Below, piece by piece: positions 50,367 through 59,711 of a DNA stretch of 64,000 bases. This DNA is from Mycobacterium sp. ACS1612 (GTDB lineage: Bacteria; Actinomycetota; Actinomycetes; Mycobacteriales; Mycobacteriaceae), in contig NZ_LZHZ01000035.1 of assembly GCF_001667505.1 (NCBI RefSeq), forward strand, positions 124,001 to 188,000, written 5' to 3'. Both the position numbers and the translations under genes were made by a program. The notes under the pieces were generated by a model, which was not told where the DNA came from, did no database searches, and saw only the letters and a program-made list of their open reading frames with translations. Positions within the stretch are counted from its first letter, which is position 1. Each line of letters starts with the position of its first letter.

Positions 50367-51205
50367 TGTCCGCCGCTCCCAGCCGAGTGGCCGCGGATTA
50401 CCTCAGTCGGGTGAACTACGCGGGGCCGACCGATGCGACGCTAACGACTCTGCGCGGCCTTGTTTCCGCCCATACTCGCTGCATCGCATTCGAGAACTTG
50501 GACTCCCTGCTCGGCCGACCTGTTGCTGACCTCGGCCCAGAGGCGTTGGTTGACAAGTTAGTGCGCCGACGCCGGGGAGGCTTTTGCTACGAACAGAACG
50601 GCTTGATGGCGTATGTGCTTGACGAACTCGGTTTCAGTGTGAAACACCTTAGCGCTCGGGTGATGTTGAATGGGACGGTTGGTCCGCTAGCCGCGGAAAA
50701 TCACGACGCCCTTCTCGTAACGGTACCGAGCGTTGAAGGGCGATTTCTCGTAGATGTCGGCTTCGGTGGACCAACACCGACTGCGCCGTTACGAATTACC
50801 GCTGGCATCGTGCAACAAACCCCTCATGGGGCGTACAAACTGCTCGATCACCGTGGGGGATACCTGTTGCAGGTCCAGGTAGGAGAAGAGTGGAAACCGC
50901 TTTACACATTCACCACTCATCCGAGGCCGCGTATTGATATGGAAGTCGGGAGTTGGTACATGTCAACACATCCTACGTCGTTGTTCGTTACCGCTCTGAC
51001 CGCATCGATCGTCACGGACGACGAACGCTATAACTTGCGCGGCCGAAATTTGACCGTTCATAGAAGCGATGCGACCCAACGGTTGAGACTCGAGGGCGTG
51101 GCAGAGGTTCTCGACTTGCTGAGTAGCCGGTTCGGCGTCAGCCTAGACGATTTCGGCGACCGGTCCTTGCTCCAGGCCCGGGTTAGCGAGGTGCTCGACG
51201 CGTGA
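50366..51205 (+). CDS. nat: Arylamine N-acetyltransferase
   Basis: A 279-residue NAT. The frame is open back to 50042, but 50366 gives the standard length and a normal N-terminus. The catalytic triad is complete: C74 in RGGFCYEQN, H113 in ENHDALLV and D130 in FLVDVGFGG. It transfers acetyl or acyl from CoA to arylamines, arylhydrazines or isoniazid-like drugs. Unlike the mycobacterial nat of the cholesterol-degradation operon, no hsa genes surround it. Confidence 0.92.
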   Translation: MSAAPSRVAADYLSRVNYAGPTDATLTTLRGLVSAHTRCIAFENLDSLLGRPVADLGPEALVDKLVRRRRGGFCYEQNGLMAYVLDELGFSVKHLSARVMLNGTVGPLAAENHDALLVTVPSVEGRFLVDVGFGGPTPTAPLRITAGIVQQTPHGAYKLLDHRGGYLLQVQVGEEWKPLYTFTTHPRPRIDMEVGSWYMSTHPTSLFVTALTASIVTDDERYNLRGRNLTVHRSDATQRLRLEGVAEVLDLLSSRFGVSLDDFGDRSLLQARVSEVLDA

Positions 51206-51638
51206 TTCGCCGACACCGCGTCGTCTTCACCGACGCAATCCGGCGCTCGTAACACTTGGCGCAGCTCGGCGGACCCGCTCCCACAAAGGACGTTGCAGAC
51301 CGTCCTGTGTCCTTGTCGGCGTCACCGCAAATGCTCTCGAGGGTTGGGGCCGCCAGCGGTGCGCACGCGCCGGGCTGCGGGCGCGCCCCCACCGCGTAAC
51401 TCTGTCGTGGCTTGCAGTGCGAACCCCTAGTCCCCGTGATCGCGCATTGGCGTGAATCACCAACGGGGCGATAGAATCTCGGCGAGGTATTCACGTGCGA
51501 TCCGCTCGAGCAAAGCCGCCAACTCCGGTTCAGCCGCAAACATCTCACGGTTGGGATGGTGGTATGCGGCCCACCCTGCCGAGGACCGCAGCTGGAGTCG
51601 AGTGCTGCACGGCGAAGCAGAGGCAGCCCAAGCCGGGT
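51206..51638. other. Non-coding stretch, 433 bases
   Basis: Between convergent nat and LysE-type genes. No gene, hairpin terminator or repeat that I can support; only short overlapping frames with low-complexity products. Confidence 0.5.
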
Positions 51639-52286
51639 CTATACCCGAGCGCTCGCCGGCACTTCACGCGCCAGCAGCACCGCAACCATGCCCAGTAGGG
51701 TGCCGGTGACCCGCCGCTGCCAGACCGCCCACGTCGGCCGACGCATGATGAAACCCGCGATCGCACCGGCTGCCACAACAATCAACGCGTTCACCGCCAT
51801 GCTCACCGTGATCTGTATCCCACCGAGTACGAACCGCTGGATGGCAGTGTGACCACGATGCGGGTCGATGAACTGCGGGATCAGCGCCAGATACATGATC
51901 GCCGCTTTTGGATTCAACAAGTTGGTGAGCAAACCCATCCGGAACAACCGCACAGACGAGTCCCGCTTCAACTCGTGAGTCTCGAACAAACCACGACCGC
52001 CAGGTTTCAATGCCTGCCACGCCAGATACGCCAAATACGCCGCACCCGCGGCCTTGAACCCGATGAACAACCAGGGGACCGCAATGAACACGACCGTCAA
52101 TCCAAGGTTGGCCATCGTCATGTAGACCACGAATCCGATCCCGGTACCAACCAGTGAGATCAGGCCGGCAATCCGGCCCTGGCTGATGCTGCGCGACACA
52201 AGATACATCATGTTGGGTCCGGGAGTGACCACCATCGCCAGCGCGGTCACTGTCATACCCGCTGCCGCGGCCGTCGAAATCAGCAC
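51639..52286 (-). CDS. LysE/RhtB-family amino-acid exporter
   Basis: A 215-residue membrane protein with about six helices. The family signature VVTPGPNMMYLVSRSISQGR is at about 19-38, and GLLTNLLNPKAAIMYLALIPQF at about 118-139. It exports amino acids or homoserine lactone-like solutes. GTG 52286 is the start; the palindrome at 52310-52325 sits 24 bases upstream. Confidence 0.9.
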   Translation of the reverse strand: MLISTAAAAGMTVTALAMVVTPGPNMMYLVSRSISQGRIAGLISLVGTGIGFVVYMTMANLGLTVVFIAVPWLFIGFKAAGAAYLAYLAWQALKPGGRGLFETHELKRDSSVRLFRMGLLTNLLNPKAAIMYLALIPQFIDPHRGHTAIQRFVLGGIQITVSMAVNALIVVAAGAIAGFIMRRPTWAVWQRRVTGTLLGMVAVLLAREVPASARV

Positions 52287-52309
52287 ACTTCCGAGGATAC
52301 CACAGGAAG

Positions 52310-52325
52310 TGGACTATATAGTCCA
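52310..52325. promoter_or_regulatory. Palindrome shared with the NAT promoter
   Basis: TGGACTATATAGTCCA, a perfect 16-base palindrome, shares its 14-base core with the site at 50015-50032. It lies right upstream of the LysE-type start and would be bound by the same regulator. Confidence 0.6.
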
Positions 52326-52433
52326 TACTGACCGCGGATCGTTTCACCGACCTGTGCGGCTCATGCCCCCATCCTTAGCTGCAGATGCGGCTTCGATGCG
52401 CGCCAGCGCTGCCGGTAGCACCCGGGTGGCCAC

Positions 52434-53351
52434 TCAGGCGACTGACGCCAAATGTGCGCTGAATTTAGCTGCGGGAACCGATAACTGAGATTCGTCGCGG
52501 CAGCAAAGCAGAAGATTGCGGTGCGCCCATGCGTTTGTCAGGTCGACGGTGCGCACGTTCTGATGCGAACACCGGGCGGCGGCTAAGGCCGGGATGACCG
52601 CTATTCCGACACCCGCTGCGACCGCGGCGCAGATCGCCTCGGTGGTGGGTAGATACGCTCGGTAGCGGGGACGAAGCCCGAGGGGCTGGGTCTGTCCACT
52701 CAGGTGTTCCTGCAACGGATTTCCCTGGGTGAATCCCAGGAACTGGTAATCCAGACAGGCACTGAACGCGACTTGGCCACGGTCGGCAAGTGGATGGTCG
52801 GCGGGCACGATGACGACCAGGTGGTCTGGGCGCAGCGTCGTGCACTCCAGCTGAGCCGAGTCCACGGTGTCGGAGATGATTCCGAGCTCGGCGGCCCCGT
52901 CAGTGACGGCCGTAACGATCTCGTGGCTCGGGCGCTCCTGCAACTCGACGTCGATGTCGGTGTGGGTGGCCAAAAAGTCGGCCAACCCGGTCGGCACCAG
53001 TGTCTGGATAGCCGATGTGTTCGCCAGAACCACCAACGTGGATTGCAGGCCGTCGGAGCAGCGGGCCAGCTCGGTGCGCATGCGCGCCAGCTGACCGACG
53101 ATCGCTCGGGCGTGGGCGACCAACAACCAACCGGTCGGCGACGGCACCACGCCGCGCCGATGGCGGTCCAGCAACTTGGCCCCGAGAGCCTTCTCCATGG
53201 CCGAGATCCTTGCGCTGGCCGATGCCAACGACAGATGCGCGCTCTCGGCGCCTTGCGTGATGCTGCCGCGGTCGACTACCTGCAAGAACAACTCCAAGTC
53301 GGTGAGGTCGTAGGCCGTGACGCCACGGTACTCAAACCGATACGAGAACAA
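52434..53351 (-). CDS. LysR-family transcriptional regulator
   Basis: A 305-residue LysR-type protein; GTG 53321 (VTAYDLTDLELF) is an equally good start and matches the usual LTTR N-terminus. The HTH is GSITQGAESAHLSLASASARISAMEKALGAKLLDRHRRGV. The C-terminal effector domain has ADHPLADRGQVAF and AAGVGIAVIPALAA. It is divergent from the PAS gene; the region between contains one of the duplicated elements (53336-53407), a natural binding site. Confidence 0.88.
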   Translation of the reverse strand: MFSYRFEYRGVTAYDLTDLELFLQVVDRGSITQGAESAHLSLASASARISAMEKALGAKLLDRHRRGVVPSPTGWLLVAHARAIVGQLARMRTELARCSDGLQSTLVVLANTSAIQTLVPTGLADFLATHTDIDVELQERPSHEIVTAVTDGAAELGIISDTVDSAQLECTTLRPDHLVVIVPADHPLADRGQVAFSACLDYQFLGFTQGNPLQEHLSGQTQPLGLRPRYRAYLPTTEAICAAVAAGVGIAVIPALAAARCSHQNVRTVDLTNAWAHRNLLLCCRDESQLSVPAAKFSAHLASVA

Positions 53352-53407
53352 TCAGCCTTCGCCTCAACCGAACGCTGACTCGCAATATCACGCATTGTGC
53401 GCACGGC
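53336..53407. repeat. Duplicated upstream element, copy 1
   Basis: A 72-base segment matches 54511-54582, offset 1175 bases. The last 32 bases are nearly identical (TGACTC..., ATCAC, CATTGTGCGCACGGC), and an ATCAGCCTTCG block is shared with a one-base shift. It lies between lysR and the PAS gene and contains the inverted GTGCGCAC. Confidence 0.65.
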
Positions 53408-53477
53408 GGCGCACAGCCACGCTTGGGTTGGGCCGGATACCGGCCGCCGTGCACGACAGCTACCGGGAAGGTACTGA

Positions 53478-53960
53478 ATGACATCGCACGCTGAAATGAC
53501 CGAGGTCTCTGATCACAGGATCGTCGCAGGCTTTGCGCTGAGCGAGTGGGCGGATCGGCTCCTCGAACAGGCCGGCCTCGGAGTCACCATCGTCGACCGG
53601 CACGGCACGGTGATGTACTACAACAAGTGGGCATCCGAGCATTTGGACCGCGACCCCAGCTACCTCGGTCACTCGGTGCACGAACGGCATCGCCGCAAGG
53701 TCACTAATCCGCGGTTCGACGCCATGCTCAAACTGTTCGTTGACGGCCGCATCAAGCCGGTGTGTTACGTCGCACGGCCGTACGGCAAGACCACCATTCT
53801 GGTGATCGTTTCGCCGATCCGGATTACCGGCGAGCTCATCGGCCTATCACAGCTCGTGTTGCTCAAAGATGAAGTGCAGGAACTGTTCGCACGTTTCGAC
53901 GCCACGGGCCGCGAGTCGCTCGAGCGGGAGATGCTGCCCGACGGCTACCCCGGCATGTGA
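53478..53960 (+). CDS. PAS-domain protein
   Basis: A 160-residue single PAS protein. The core runs from GLGVTIVDRHGTVMYYNKWASEHL through YLGHSVHERHRRKVTNPRFDAMLKLF to GKTTILVIVSPIRI. The His-rich GHSVHERHRRK segment resembles the PAS domain of DUF438/hemerythrin-like sensors. There is no output domain, so it may be a partner of another sensor or of the adjacent LysR regulator. A GGGAAGG site precedes ATG 53478. Confidence 0.8.
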   Translation: MTSHAEMTEVSDHRIVAGFALSEWADRLLEQAGLGVTIVDRHGTVMYYNKWASEHLDRDPSYLGHSVHERHRRKVTNPRFDAMLKLFVDGRIKPVCYVARPYGKTTILVIVSPIRITGELIGLSQLVLLKDEVQELFARFDATGRESLEREMLPDGYPGM

Positions 53961-54133
53961 AGCGAAATGACCAAGATGTCGCAAGGGCCCTGGACACGCT
54001 TCGGCCCCTCTAGATTTGACGAGGCGGACGTCAAGACCGCCGCGGCGATGAAGACGGAAGAGCTGAGTCGGGGAGGCTTCTATGCGGGGTGACGACCGCG
54101 GTAGATGCGCTCGCCGAATGAAAGGTGTTGATA

Positions 54134-54388
54134 ATGCGACGGTTAACGACGGCGGCTGGTGCTGCGTGTGCTTTGGCGGTCACGGTACGGGGTTCCTCGG
54201 CGGTGGCCACTGCGGCTACCGCAGGCTATAACGTCCAGATCAATGGAGCCGAGGTCTTTCCACTGTCGGACTGCACAGTCATTCAGGTCGAGGGATTGAA
54301 CAATTCCAACATCGATGCCAATGGAAACCGGATCGACCCAACGAAGTTCGACACCATATACGTCGACATATCGTGCCGAGGAGGATAG
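54134..54388 (+). CDS. Small secreted protein with one Cys pair
   Basis: An 84-residue protein from ATG 54134 (AAAGGTG upstream). A signal peptide ends near VATAATA. The mature domain of about 55 residues (GYNVQINGAEVFPLSDCTVIQV... FDTIYVDISCRGG) has two Cys that could join by disulfide. No recognised family. Confidence 0.55.
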   Translation: MRRLTTAAGAACALAVTVRGSSAVATAATAGYNVQINGAEVFPLSDCTVIQVEGLNNSNIDANGNRIDPTKFDTIYVDISCRGG

Positions 54389-54510
54389 TTCCGTTTTGCA
54401 GGAGAAGCGACGTGACACGTCGCAATCTCCGCCGCGTGCAGTGCGGCGGCATGCCACGAAAAAGGCTGTTCTGCAGGGAAATACGCATGGATTCACGCCG
54501 CGGACATCAG

Positions 54511-54582
54511 ACCGATACACACGAACATCAGCCTTCGATTTGACAAAGACTGACTCACGAAATCACTCATTGTGCGCACGGC
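54511..54582. repeat. Duplicated upstream element, copy 2
   Basis: Second copy of the 53336-53407 element. It lies 107 bases before the DUF417 start, so both copies sit directly upstream of genes. See copy 1 for the shared blocks. Confidence 0.65.
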
Positions 54583-54688
54583 TGCCGGGGTTCACGCTAG
54601 AGGTAATGCCGGATGGCAGTGGGCGGATCGGCCTGAGATGGCCGGGGCACGCGCCTCGACGTGGCTTAGTCCCCAAGACGCATTTGAA

Positions 54689-55060
54689 GTGAAGAATGGA
54701 AAATCCTTGAACAACAGCGTGAGAGGCATTGTGCAGTCTGCGGACCACATCGCAGCTGTCGCTACCGCGATCGTGCGTTACGGCCTGGTCGTTGTCATCA
54801 CCTGGATCGGATTGATGAAATTCACCGCCTCGGAGGCCATGCAGATAAGCGAGTTCACCTCCCATAGCCTCTTCATGAGCTGGCTCAACAGCTTCCTGTC
54901 AATTCGCGCTCAGTCCGACGTCATCGGGGTGATCGAGATAATCGCGGCCGTGCTGATCGCCGTGAGCGCGGTGTGGCCGCCCCTCGGTGCGGTTGGCGGC
55001 GCGCTGGGCGCGCTGTTGTTCGTGATTACACCTCGAACTCAGCGGTGTCTGCACGCGTAA
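54689..55060 (+). pseudogene. C-terminally truncated DUF417 (YkgB/RclC-like) membrane protein
   Basis: A 123-residue frame from GTG 54689 (an in-frame GTG further up is possible). It has the YkgB pattern: IVRYGLVVVITWIGLMKFTASEAMQI, then SLFMSWLNSFLSIRAQSDVIGVIEIIAAVLIA. The family normally has 170-190 residues with a fourth helix after a TLSFLxTTPG segment. Here the sequence goes off-family after ALLFVIT and stops (PRTQRCLHA), so a frameshift or deletion has removed the end. Confidence 0.6.
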
Positions 55061-55202
55061 ATCAGAGTAAGCGGATCGCTTACTCGTGAAACCTATTACA
55101 CGCCGAGCCTGAGAAATGAGTCCAGGACGCAGGAAGCTTTCGGACCTCTAGGCGTACCGTCCAACCTGGGCCGCGCTGCCAAAACAACGAAGAGGAAAGA
55201 CC

Positions 55203-55721
55203 ATGGCGGATGTAACGCGCAGAGATCTGACATGGATGTCAAAAGACACCAGAATCTGGTCAGCAGCAACGATTTTTGCGAGAGCGGCACTCGCGGCGGC
55301 GTTCCTGTCGGCCCTGGCCGACCGATTCGGGTTATGGGGGCAGCCCGGGACCAACCAGGTTTTTTGGGGAGACTTCGAGACATTCACGCAGTATGTGCAC
55401 ACTCTTGCTCCATACCTACCCGCCAGATTAGTTACTGCCGTCGCATGCGGTGCCACCGCCGTCGAAATCCTGCTCAGCAGTGCTTTGCTTTTGGGAGTAA
55501 AGCTCCGTTGGGCTGCGCTCGGCAGCGCCGCGACACTTGTTGTGTTCGCCCTATCGATGTTCTTCTTTGCCGGCTTCGAGACGCCGCTGAGTGCGTCGGT
55601 TTTCAGCGCTGCTGCAGCTGCGCTGCTTCTTGCGTTGGCACCGCCGGGAAGCTACGCCGCCAGTCTCGACCATCTGTACGAATCCCGAACGAAGGAGCGT
55701 GGCTCAAAGAAACGGGACTGA
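55203..55721 (+). CDS. DoxX-family membrane protein
   Basis: A 172-residue protein with four membrane helices: IFARAALAAAFLSALADRFGLWG at about 24-46, then LVTAVACGATAVEILLSSALLLGV, AALGSAATLVVFALSMFFFAG and SVFSAAAAALLLAL. It is a DoxX/DoxD-like protein, members of which take part in thiosulfate or redox stress functions. GAAGAGG precedes ATG 55203. Same strand as the truncated DUF417 gene. Confidence 0.8.
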   Translation: MADVTRRDLTWMSKDTRIWSAATIFARAALAAAFLSALADRFGLWGQPGTNQVFWGDFETFTQYVHTLAPYLPARLVTAVACGATAVEILLSSALLLGVKLRWAALGSAATLVVFALSMFFFAGFETPLSASVFSAAAAALLLALAPPGSYAASLDHLYESRTKERGSKKRD

Positions 55722-56739
55722 TAGGCGGGGGAATGTGCGGCCGTCCGCGAATCGACCGCACTGGCCTCCCAATGCTTACTGGCAACCCTGCATACTCGAT
55801 TCCTGCATATTCGACTACGGACCTGAGTGACGACTGCACGGGCCGCGAGAATGCGGGACGACGCAGGTCATGCAGCCGGGGGCGGTTTTCGATGTTGCCG
55901 CAGAGTTCTTCGAGGGCGAAGTGGTCGCCCACAACTACAAGTGGGATGCACATCCTGGAGTAGGGCACTGAGGGGCAGAAGGCGCAGTGGTTGCCGTCGG
56001 TATGCCACGATGCAGCTGTGCACCGAGACACCCGGACTCAGATCGCCCGAATAGCCCTGTGCCTCAAGCGCGGCCAGATCATGAGCGAACACGCCACCGC
56101 ACCCCTGAGATCCACCTGCGCGCCGCCGCCGGGCACACCGTAGATCTGATGCTAACTGGGCTCGAGAGAAACTACGTTGAAACTGCCTGGGCGACATCAG
56201 GTTTCAAAACGACTATTGGTACCCTGCAACGTCGAATACGCTAAGCCCCTTTGACGGCTTGGCGGTCGCATGAGGTGACCCGTAGGCGCCTCGGCGTCAG
56301 CAGTACCCGCACAGGCATCTCTGCTGAACCTCCCAGCAAAAAATTCAGCCGGTCGCGGATAGTGTGCAGACTGCGTTGCTCAAGTTGTGAAGTTCCTGGG
56401 TGATTTTGCCAGATCGCGATCGTTCTAATACAGTTCACGGACAACGGCGACAGTGCAGTAGCACCACTTTGAGTGACGCCGATCACAAAATGGCAAACCA
56501 AGGGCATCCATAGCGACGGGTGTGGTGTGTCCGTGGCGAGCCAGCTTGTGCGTCACTGCGGCTGTAACGCGCTCAGCAAATGCTGGCGCGCACCGATGAT
56601 TTCGGTGACAAGTCACCGGATCGCGACCAGTGCGCGGTCAGACTCCGCTGCTCGGCTCCCGAGCTGCGGGGTTCGAGGGGGAGTCCGAGGTCCGGCACAC
56701 GGATCCACAAGTTCAGACCCCCGAGAAGAGAGCACAACC
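55722..56739. other. Gene-poor kilobase with a dispersed repeat
   Basis: I cannot support any gene here. It contains copy 1 of a 74-base dispersed repeat (55741-55814) and otherwise short frames of mixed composition. It ends in the leader of the 56740 gene. Base composition is slightly lower in GC than the flanking genes. Confidence 0.5.
55741..55814 (+). repeat. Dispersed 74-bp repeat, copy 1
   Basis: Begins CCGTCCGCGAATCGACC and ends GATTCCTGCATATTCGA. It aligns without gaps to 61319-61392 with about 12 differences, roughly 83% identity. Blocks of 13 bases (CACTGGCCTCCCA) and 12 bases (AACCCTGCATA plus one) are identical. No coding role seen. Confidence 0.7.
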
Positions 56740-57432
56740 ATGGCCAAACACCGAATGCCCGCCACATCCGGAGCACAGAAACCCGCGAAGACGATTCTCG
56801 CGGGCGTTTTCGTGGTGACGGGCATCGGTGGAGCGGCGCTGCTGTTTACTCCGACGAACCGCGCGACATCGGTCGCGATTGAGCAACAGCCGGCGCGCGA
56901 AGTCGCAGTCGTCCGCGCGGTCGCACCCGCCCCTGCACCAGCAGCCGCGCCCGCACCGGTGGCGGCGGTGACCAAGGACTCCGACGCGCTGGCGATCGTC
57001 AGGGCCATCGTGAGCCAGGGGCAGGCGGCCGGGCTGAGTGAAGATCAGATCAAGACGATCATCGCCACTGCAAAGATCGAGTCCGATTTCCGCCCGGCTG
57101 TGTCCGGCGGTGTGCAGGCCTACGGGAGCCGGGGTACCAGGGCTGACGAGGTCATCGGCCTGTTCCAGGAGAAAGCCAGTTTCGGCACGGTCGAAGAGCG
57201 CCAAGACCCCGACAAGGCGATTGCGCGGTTCATCGTCCGATTCAGCGATGCGTTCAGGAAGTACGGCATCAGCGACAGTGTGCTCGCGGCCACACTTGCG
57301 CAGAACCCGCAATTGCGCAAATACCGTAGCGGCGGCGTCGGCACCCACTACTACAACACTGTCCGGGCCGCGATGGCCGCGGCCGCGGCGTTGTACGGCC
57401 AGGCCGCCGGGCCACGCGCTGACGCGATGTGA
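56740..57432 (+). CDS. Secreted lysozyme/transglycosylase-like protein
   Basis: A 230-residue protein from ATG 56740. One N-terminal membrane/signal segment (TILAGVFVVTGIGGAALLF) is followed by an Ala/Pro-rich linker. The domain at about 90-215 has AGLSEDQIKTIIATAKIESDFRP with a possible catalytic Glu in KIESDF, then GLFQEKASFG, echoing the E-S-x-F...GLxQ layout of SLT lytic transglycosylases. It probably cuts peptidoglycan. It could alternatively be a phage-lysin-derived domain; no phage genes are near. Confidence 0.65.
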   Translation: MAKHRMPATSGAQKPAKTILAGVFVVTGIGGAALLFTPTNRATSVAIEQQPAREVAVVRAVAPAPAPAAAPAPVAAVTKDSDALAIVRAIVSQGQAAGLSEDQIKTIIATAKIESDFRPAVSGGVQAYGSRGTRADEVIGLFQEKASFGTVEERQDPDKAIARFIVRFSDAFRKYGISDSVLAATLAQNPQLRKYRSGGVGTHYYNTVRAAMAAAAALYGQAAGPRADAM

Positions 57433-57752
57433 TGTCAGCGGCAGCGGGCGAAAGCGTTGGCGGGGGGAGTCGCGGTAAGGCGCGGTCGCGGCGGCCTTTG
57501 CTGTCAGGTTGATATCCGCGTGGCCGCCGCGCAAGAAGCTACTCGCGCAGTAGCGCCGGGTTGACCGTGTACTTGACGTTGGCGATCAGTGTGGCGGGAT
57601 AGCCTGCGCGCTATTGCCCTCGGTACGGCGGGGACGCCATTCACCTGCATTCGACGCCGAAACGCGGAGATGCTCTGTCGGACAGGCGGAGCAGGACATA
57701 TGCCGGTAAGCGGCCAATCGGTGTCAGATCGGTTGGAGCAGGTGAACAACGA
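57433..57752. other. Non-coding stretch, 320 bases
   Basis: No supported gene. On the minus strand at about 57540-57602 a short frame ends TLIANVKYTVNPALLRE, which looks like the C-terminus of some protein, but nothing in frame upstream supports it. Possibly another relic. Confidence 0.4.
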
Positions 57753-58985
57753 TTAGTCGAGGTCACTGCGCGGAGCATCGCTTACGAAGACGGTGGTCCG
57801 CGAGGCTGAGGTGGGCTGAGTCGGTGAGGCAGCCAGGCGCTCAGAGAGCTTGGCGGTCATGGCGAACGACCCTGCCAACACTGCGATTAACAGCACGCCT
57901 AATCCAATGACGTTGTGGCTCAGCATCGCCTCGCGATCACCGGCCTGCGCGCGAGCCGAACCGTTGAGAAAGGTCATCGCTAGAAGCGCTCCTGCCCCGA
58001 GTACCGTCTCTGCGGCAGCCAGCAGGGGAGCCGTTCTCAGCGCCAGCGCGAACAGTGACACGCGATCACCCGCGGCGCGTGCATGCGCCATTCGTGGCAG
58101 GACGACGAACTCATGGCACGCGCCAACCAGTACCGCAGCGCCGACAAGCGCCACCTTCAGCAGCAGTATGTTGCCGAACTTCGTCGTCAGCAACTCGACC
58201 GGAGTGCCGACGAGCTCCCACGCCATGTATAGGCCGCTGATCACGATGCAGCCCACAGCGAGCAGCGCCACAGTGCCGAAGCGGCTCCACAACTGAGCCC
58301 ATGGCACGCCGGCGCTGACACTGAGGTGATCGCGTGTTCGCGCCAACACTGCGAGGCATGCGATGCCGCCGATCCACACGCTGACGGCGACGACGTGTAC
58401 GTGGTTGGCGAGCATGCCGACCGCATCACCGAGTGACGATGACGTACTCGGCAGGAAGCTCAGTTGTTGGGACGCTAAGGCGATCACCAAAACCAAGGCT
58501 GTCACCCGAGTCAGTTGCGCACGGATGCGTGGGGCCCACAACAGCATAAGAATGACCGCGGCGAGGGCCCACAGCCCGTATTGGATCCCCGCAAGTGCAC
58601 CGGGCGAGATCCATTGGGACGAGATGTTGGTGGCAGTGACATAGCGCCAGATCGCGGCAGGCTTCAGTGAATCGCTGTACGGGGCGTGTTGATTTGCCGA
58701 TGAACTTCGGGTGATCACACCGGCAAGCTGAAAGTAAAGTGCCGCGATGAAGAACGCGCCGGTGAAGGACAGCAGCAACGCGTGTCGCCGCTCCAGGACC
58801 GCCCGGTCAGTCGCGTCCGCGGCATGTCGATCGAGCACCGGCCGCAACACCAACAGGTGTAGGGAACAGCCCCCGATCACTGCAATCCACCCGACGAAGT
58901 AGCCGGCCTTGGAGAACACACGCCACATCGGCGGTGTCGGATTGGCCATTGCGGCGGGCACGGCTTCCGCCAGCAGAAAAACCAT
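57753..58985 (-). CDS. CopD-family copper resistance membrane protein
   Basis: A 410-residue membrane protein with about nine helices. The CopD domain has HVHVVAVSVWIGGIACLAVLARTRD (metal-ligand His in LANHVHVV), FGTVALLAVGCIVISGLYMAWELVG and LLLKVALVGAAVLVGACHEF. It imports or handles copper at the membrane. The partner CopC is not present. Start ATG 58985. Confidence 0.85.
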   Translation of the reverse strand: MVFLLAEAVPAAMANPTPPMWRVFSKAGYFVGWIAVIGGCSLHLLVLRPVLDRHAADATDRAVLERRHALLLSFTGAFFIAALYFQLAGVITRSSSANQHAPYSDSLKPAAIWRYVTATNISSQWISPGALAGIQYGLWALAAVILMLLWAPRIRAQLTRVTALVLVIALASQQLSFLPSTSSSLGDAVGMLANHVHVVAVSVWIGGIACLAVLARTRDHLSVSAGVPWAQLWSRFGTVALLAVGCIVISGLYMAWELVGTPVELLTTKFGNILLLKVALVGAAVLVGACHEFVVLPRMAHARAAGDRVSLFALALRTAPLLAAAETVLGAGALLAMTFLNGSARAQAGDREAMLSHNVIGLGVLLIAVLAGSFAMTAKLSERLAASPTQPTSASRTTVFVSDAPRSDLD

Positions 58986-59231
58986 TAAACACCTCGATCA
59001 CCTTCGAGATCTCGTTCGAACCCTTCTATCTGGGAGACGTGTGATTGCCGCCGACTGGTTCAGAAAGTTGCTCCGAAGAGACATACGACACAGGCGCGCG
59101 GCGGCAGTGGTACGCGATGACCGCTGCGGCGGCACGCGTAGCGGACTACCCGTTACCTGCCCTGCCTCACCGCGGGTGACACACCAGCGCAATCGTGCAG
59201 CATCAGGCTTGGCCGTTTCCACGGGGTGAAA

Positions 59232-59444
59232 ACCCGCAGCCTTGTAGGAGCTGTGCGCGGAGCGGTCCAGCCCATCGGGGTAGCAGATCGGATCGCCGGT
59301 CGCGCAGAACTGCATCGTCTTGTCGGCGTAGAGATCCCCCACGGCGATCGGCGGCGCGTTATGGTCAGCCAGGCCGAGGAACCAGTCGTCAGGGGTCCCG
59401 AAGAGAACTTGGGCAGCAACGTGTGAGGCGACCGATGATCGAGT
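59232..59444 (-). pseudogene. Cutinase-family remnant
   Basis: In the minus frame one reads SVASHVAAQVLFGTPDDW, then VGDLYADKTMQFCATGDPICYPDG and DRSAHSSYKAAG. This is the final third of a mycobacterial cutinase, including the catalytic Asp region (GDPIC) and catalytic His (AHSSY). The N-terminal two-thirds with the GYSQG nucleophile are missing and the end is off-family. Non-functional. Confidence 0.65.
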
Positions 59445-59711
59445 CCAGGATGAACTGTCGCAGCAGGGCGGCTATGAACTGATCATGTGGTGCCGCCCAT
59501 GCGCGGCGCTCAGCGGGGTACCGGTGGCCCGAGATGGAGTGTCCGCCGGATTGCAGGTACGGATGGAGGCAACTTAAGAAGCGCGCTCACCTCACAACGA
59601 ATCGCTGAAACTTCCGAGCGGTGGCTTAATTGCTGTGAGGTTCAGGCCAGTGTGATTGCGCTGCAAGTGGTTCCAGCGCCTGGGCGTACCAGGCCTGGCC
59701 CGGGCGTCACC

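Noticed and set aside
56740..57432. Prophage lysin interpretation of the transglycosylase-like gene
   Set aside because: No holin, terminase, integrase, capsid or tail genes in the surrounding 15 kb, and the protein has its own secretion segment.
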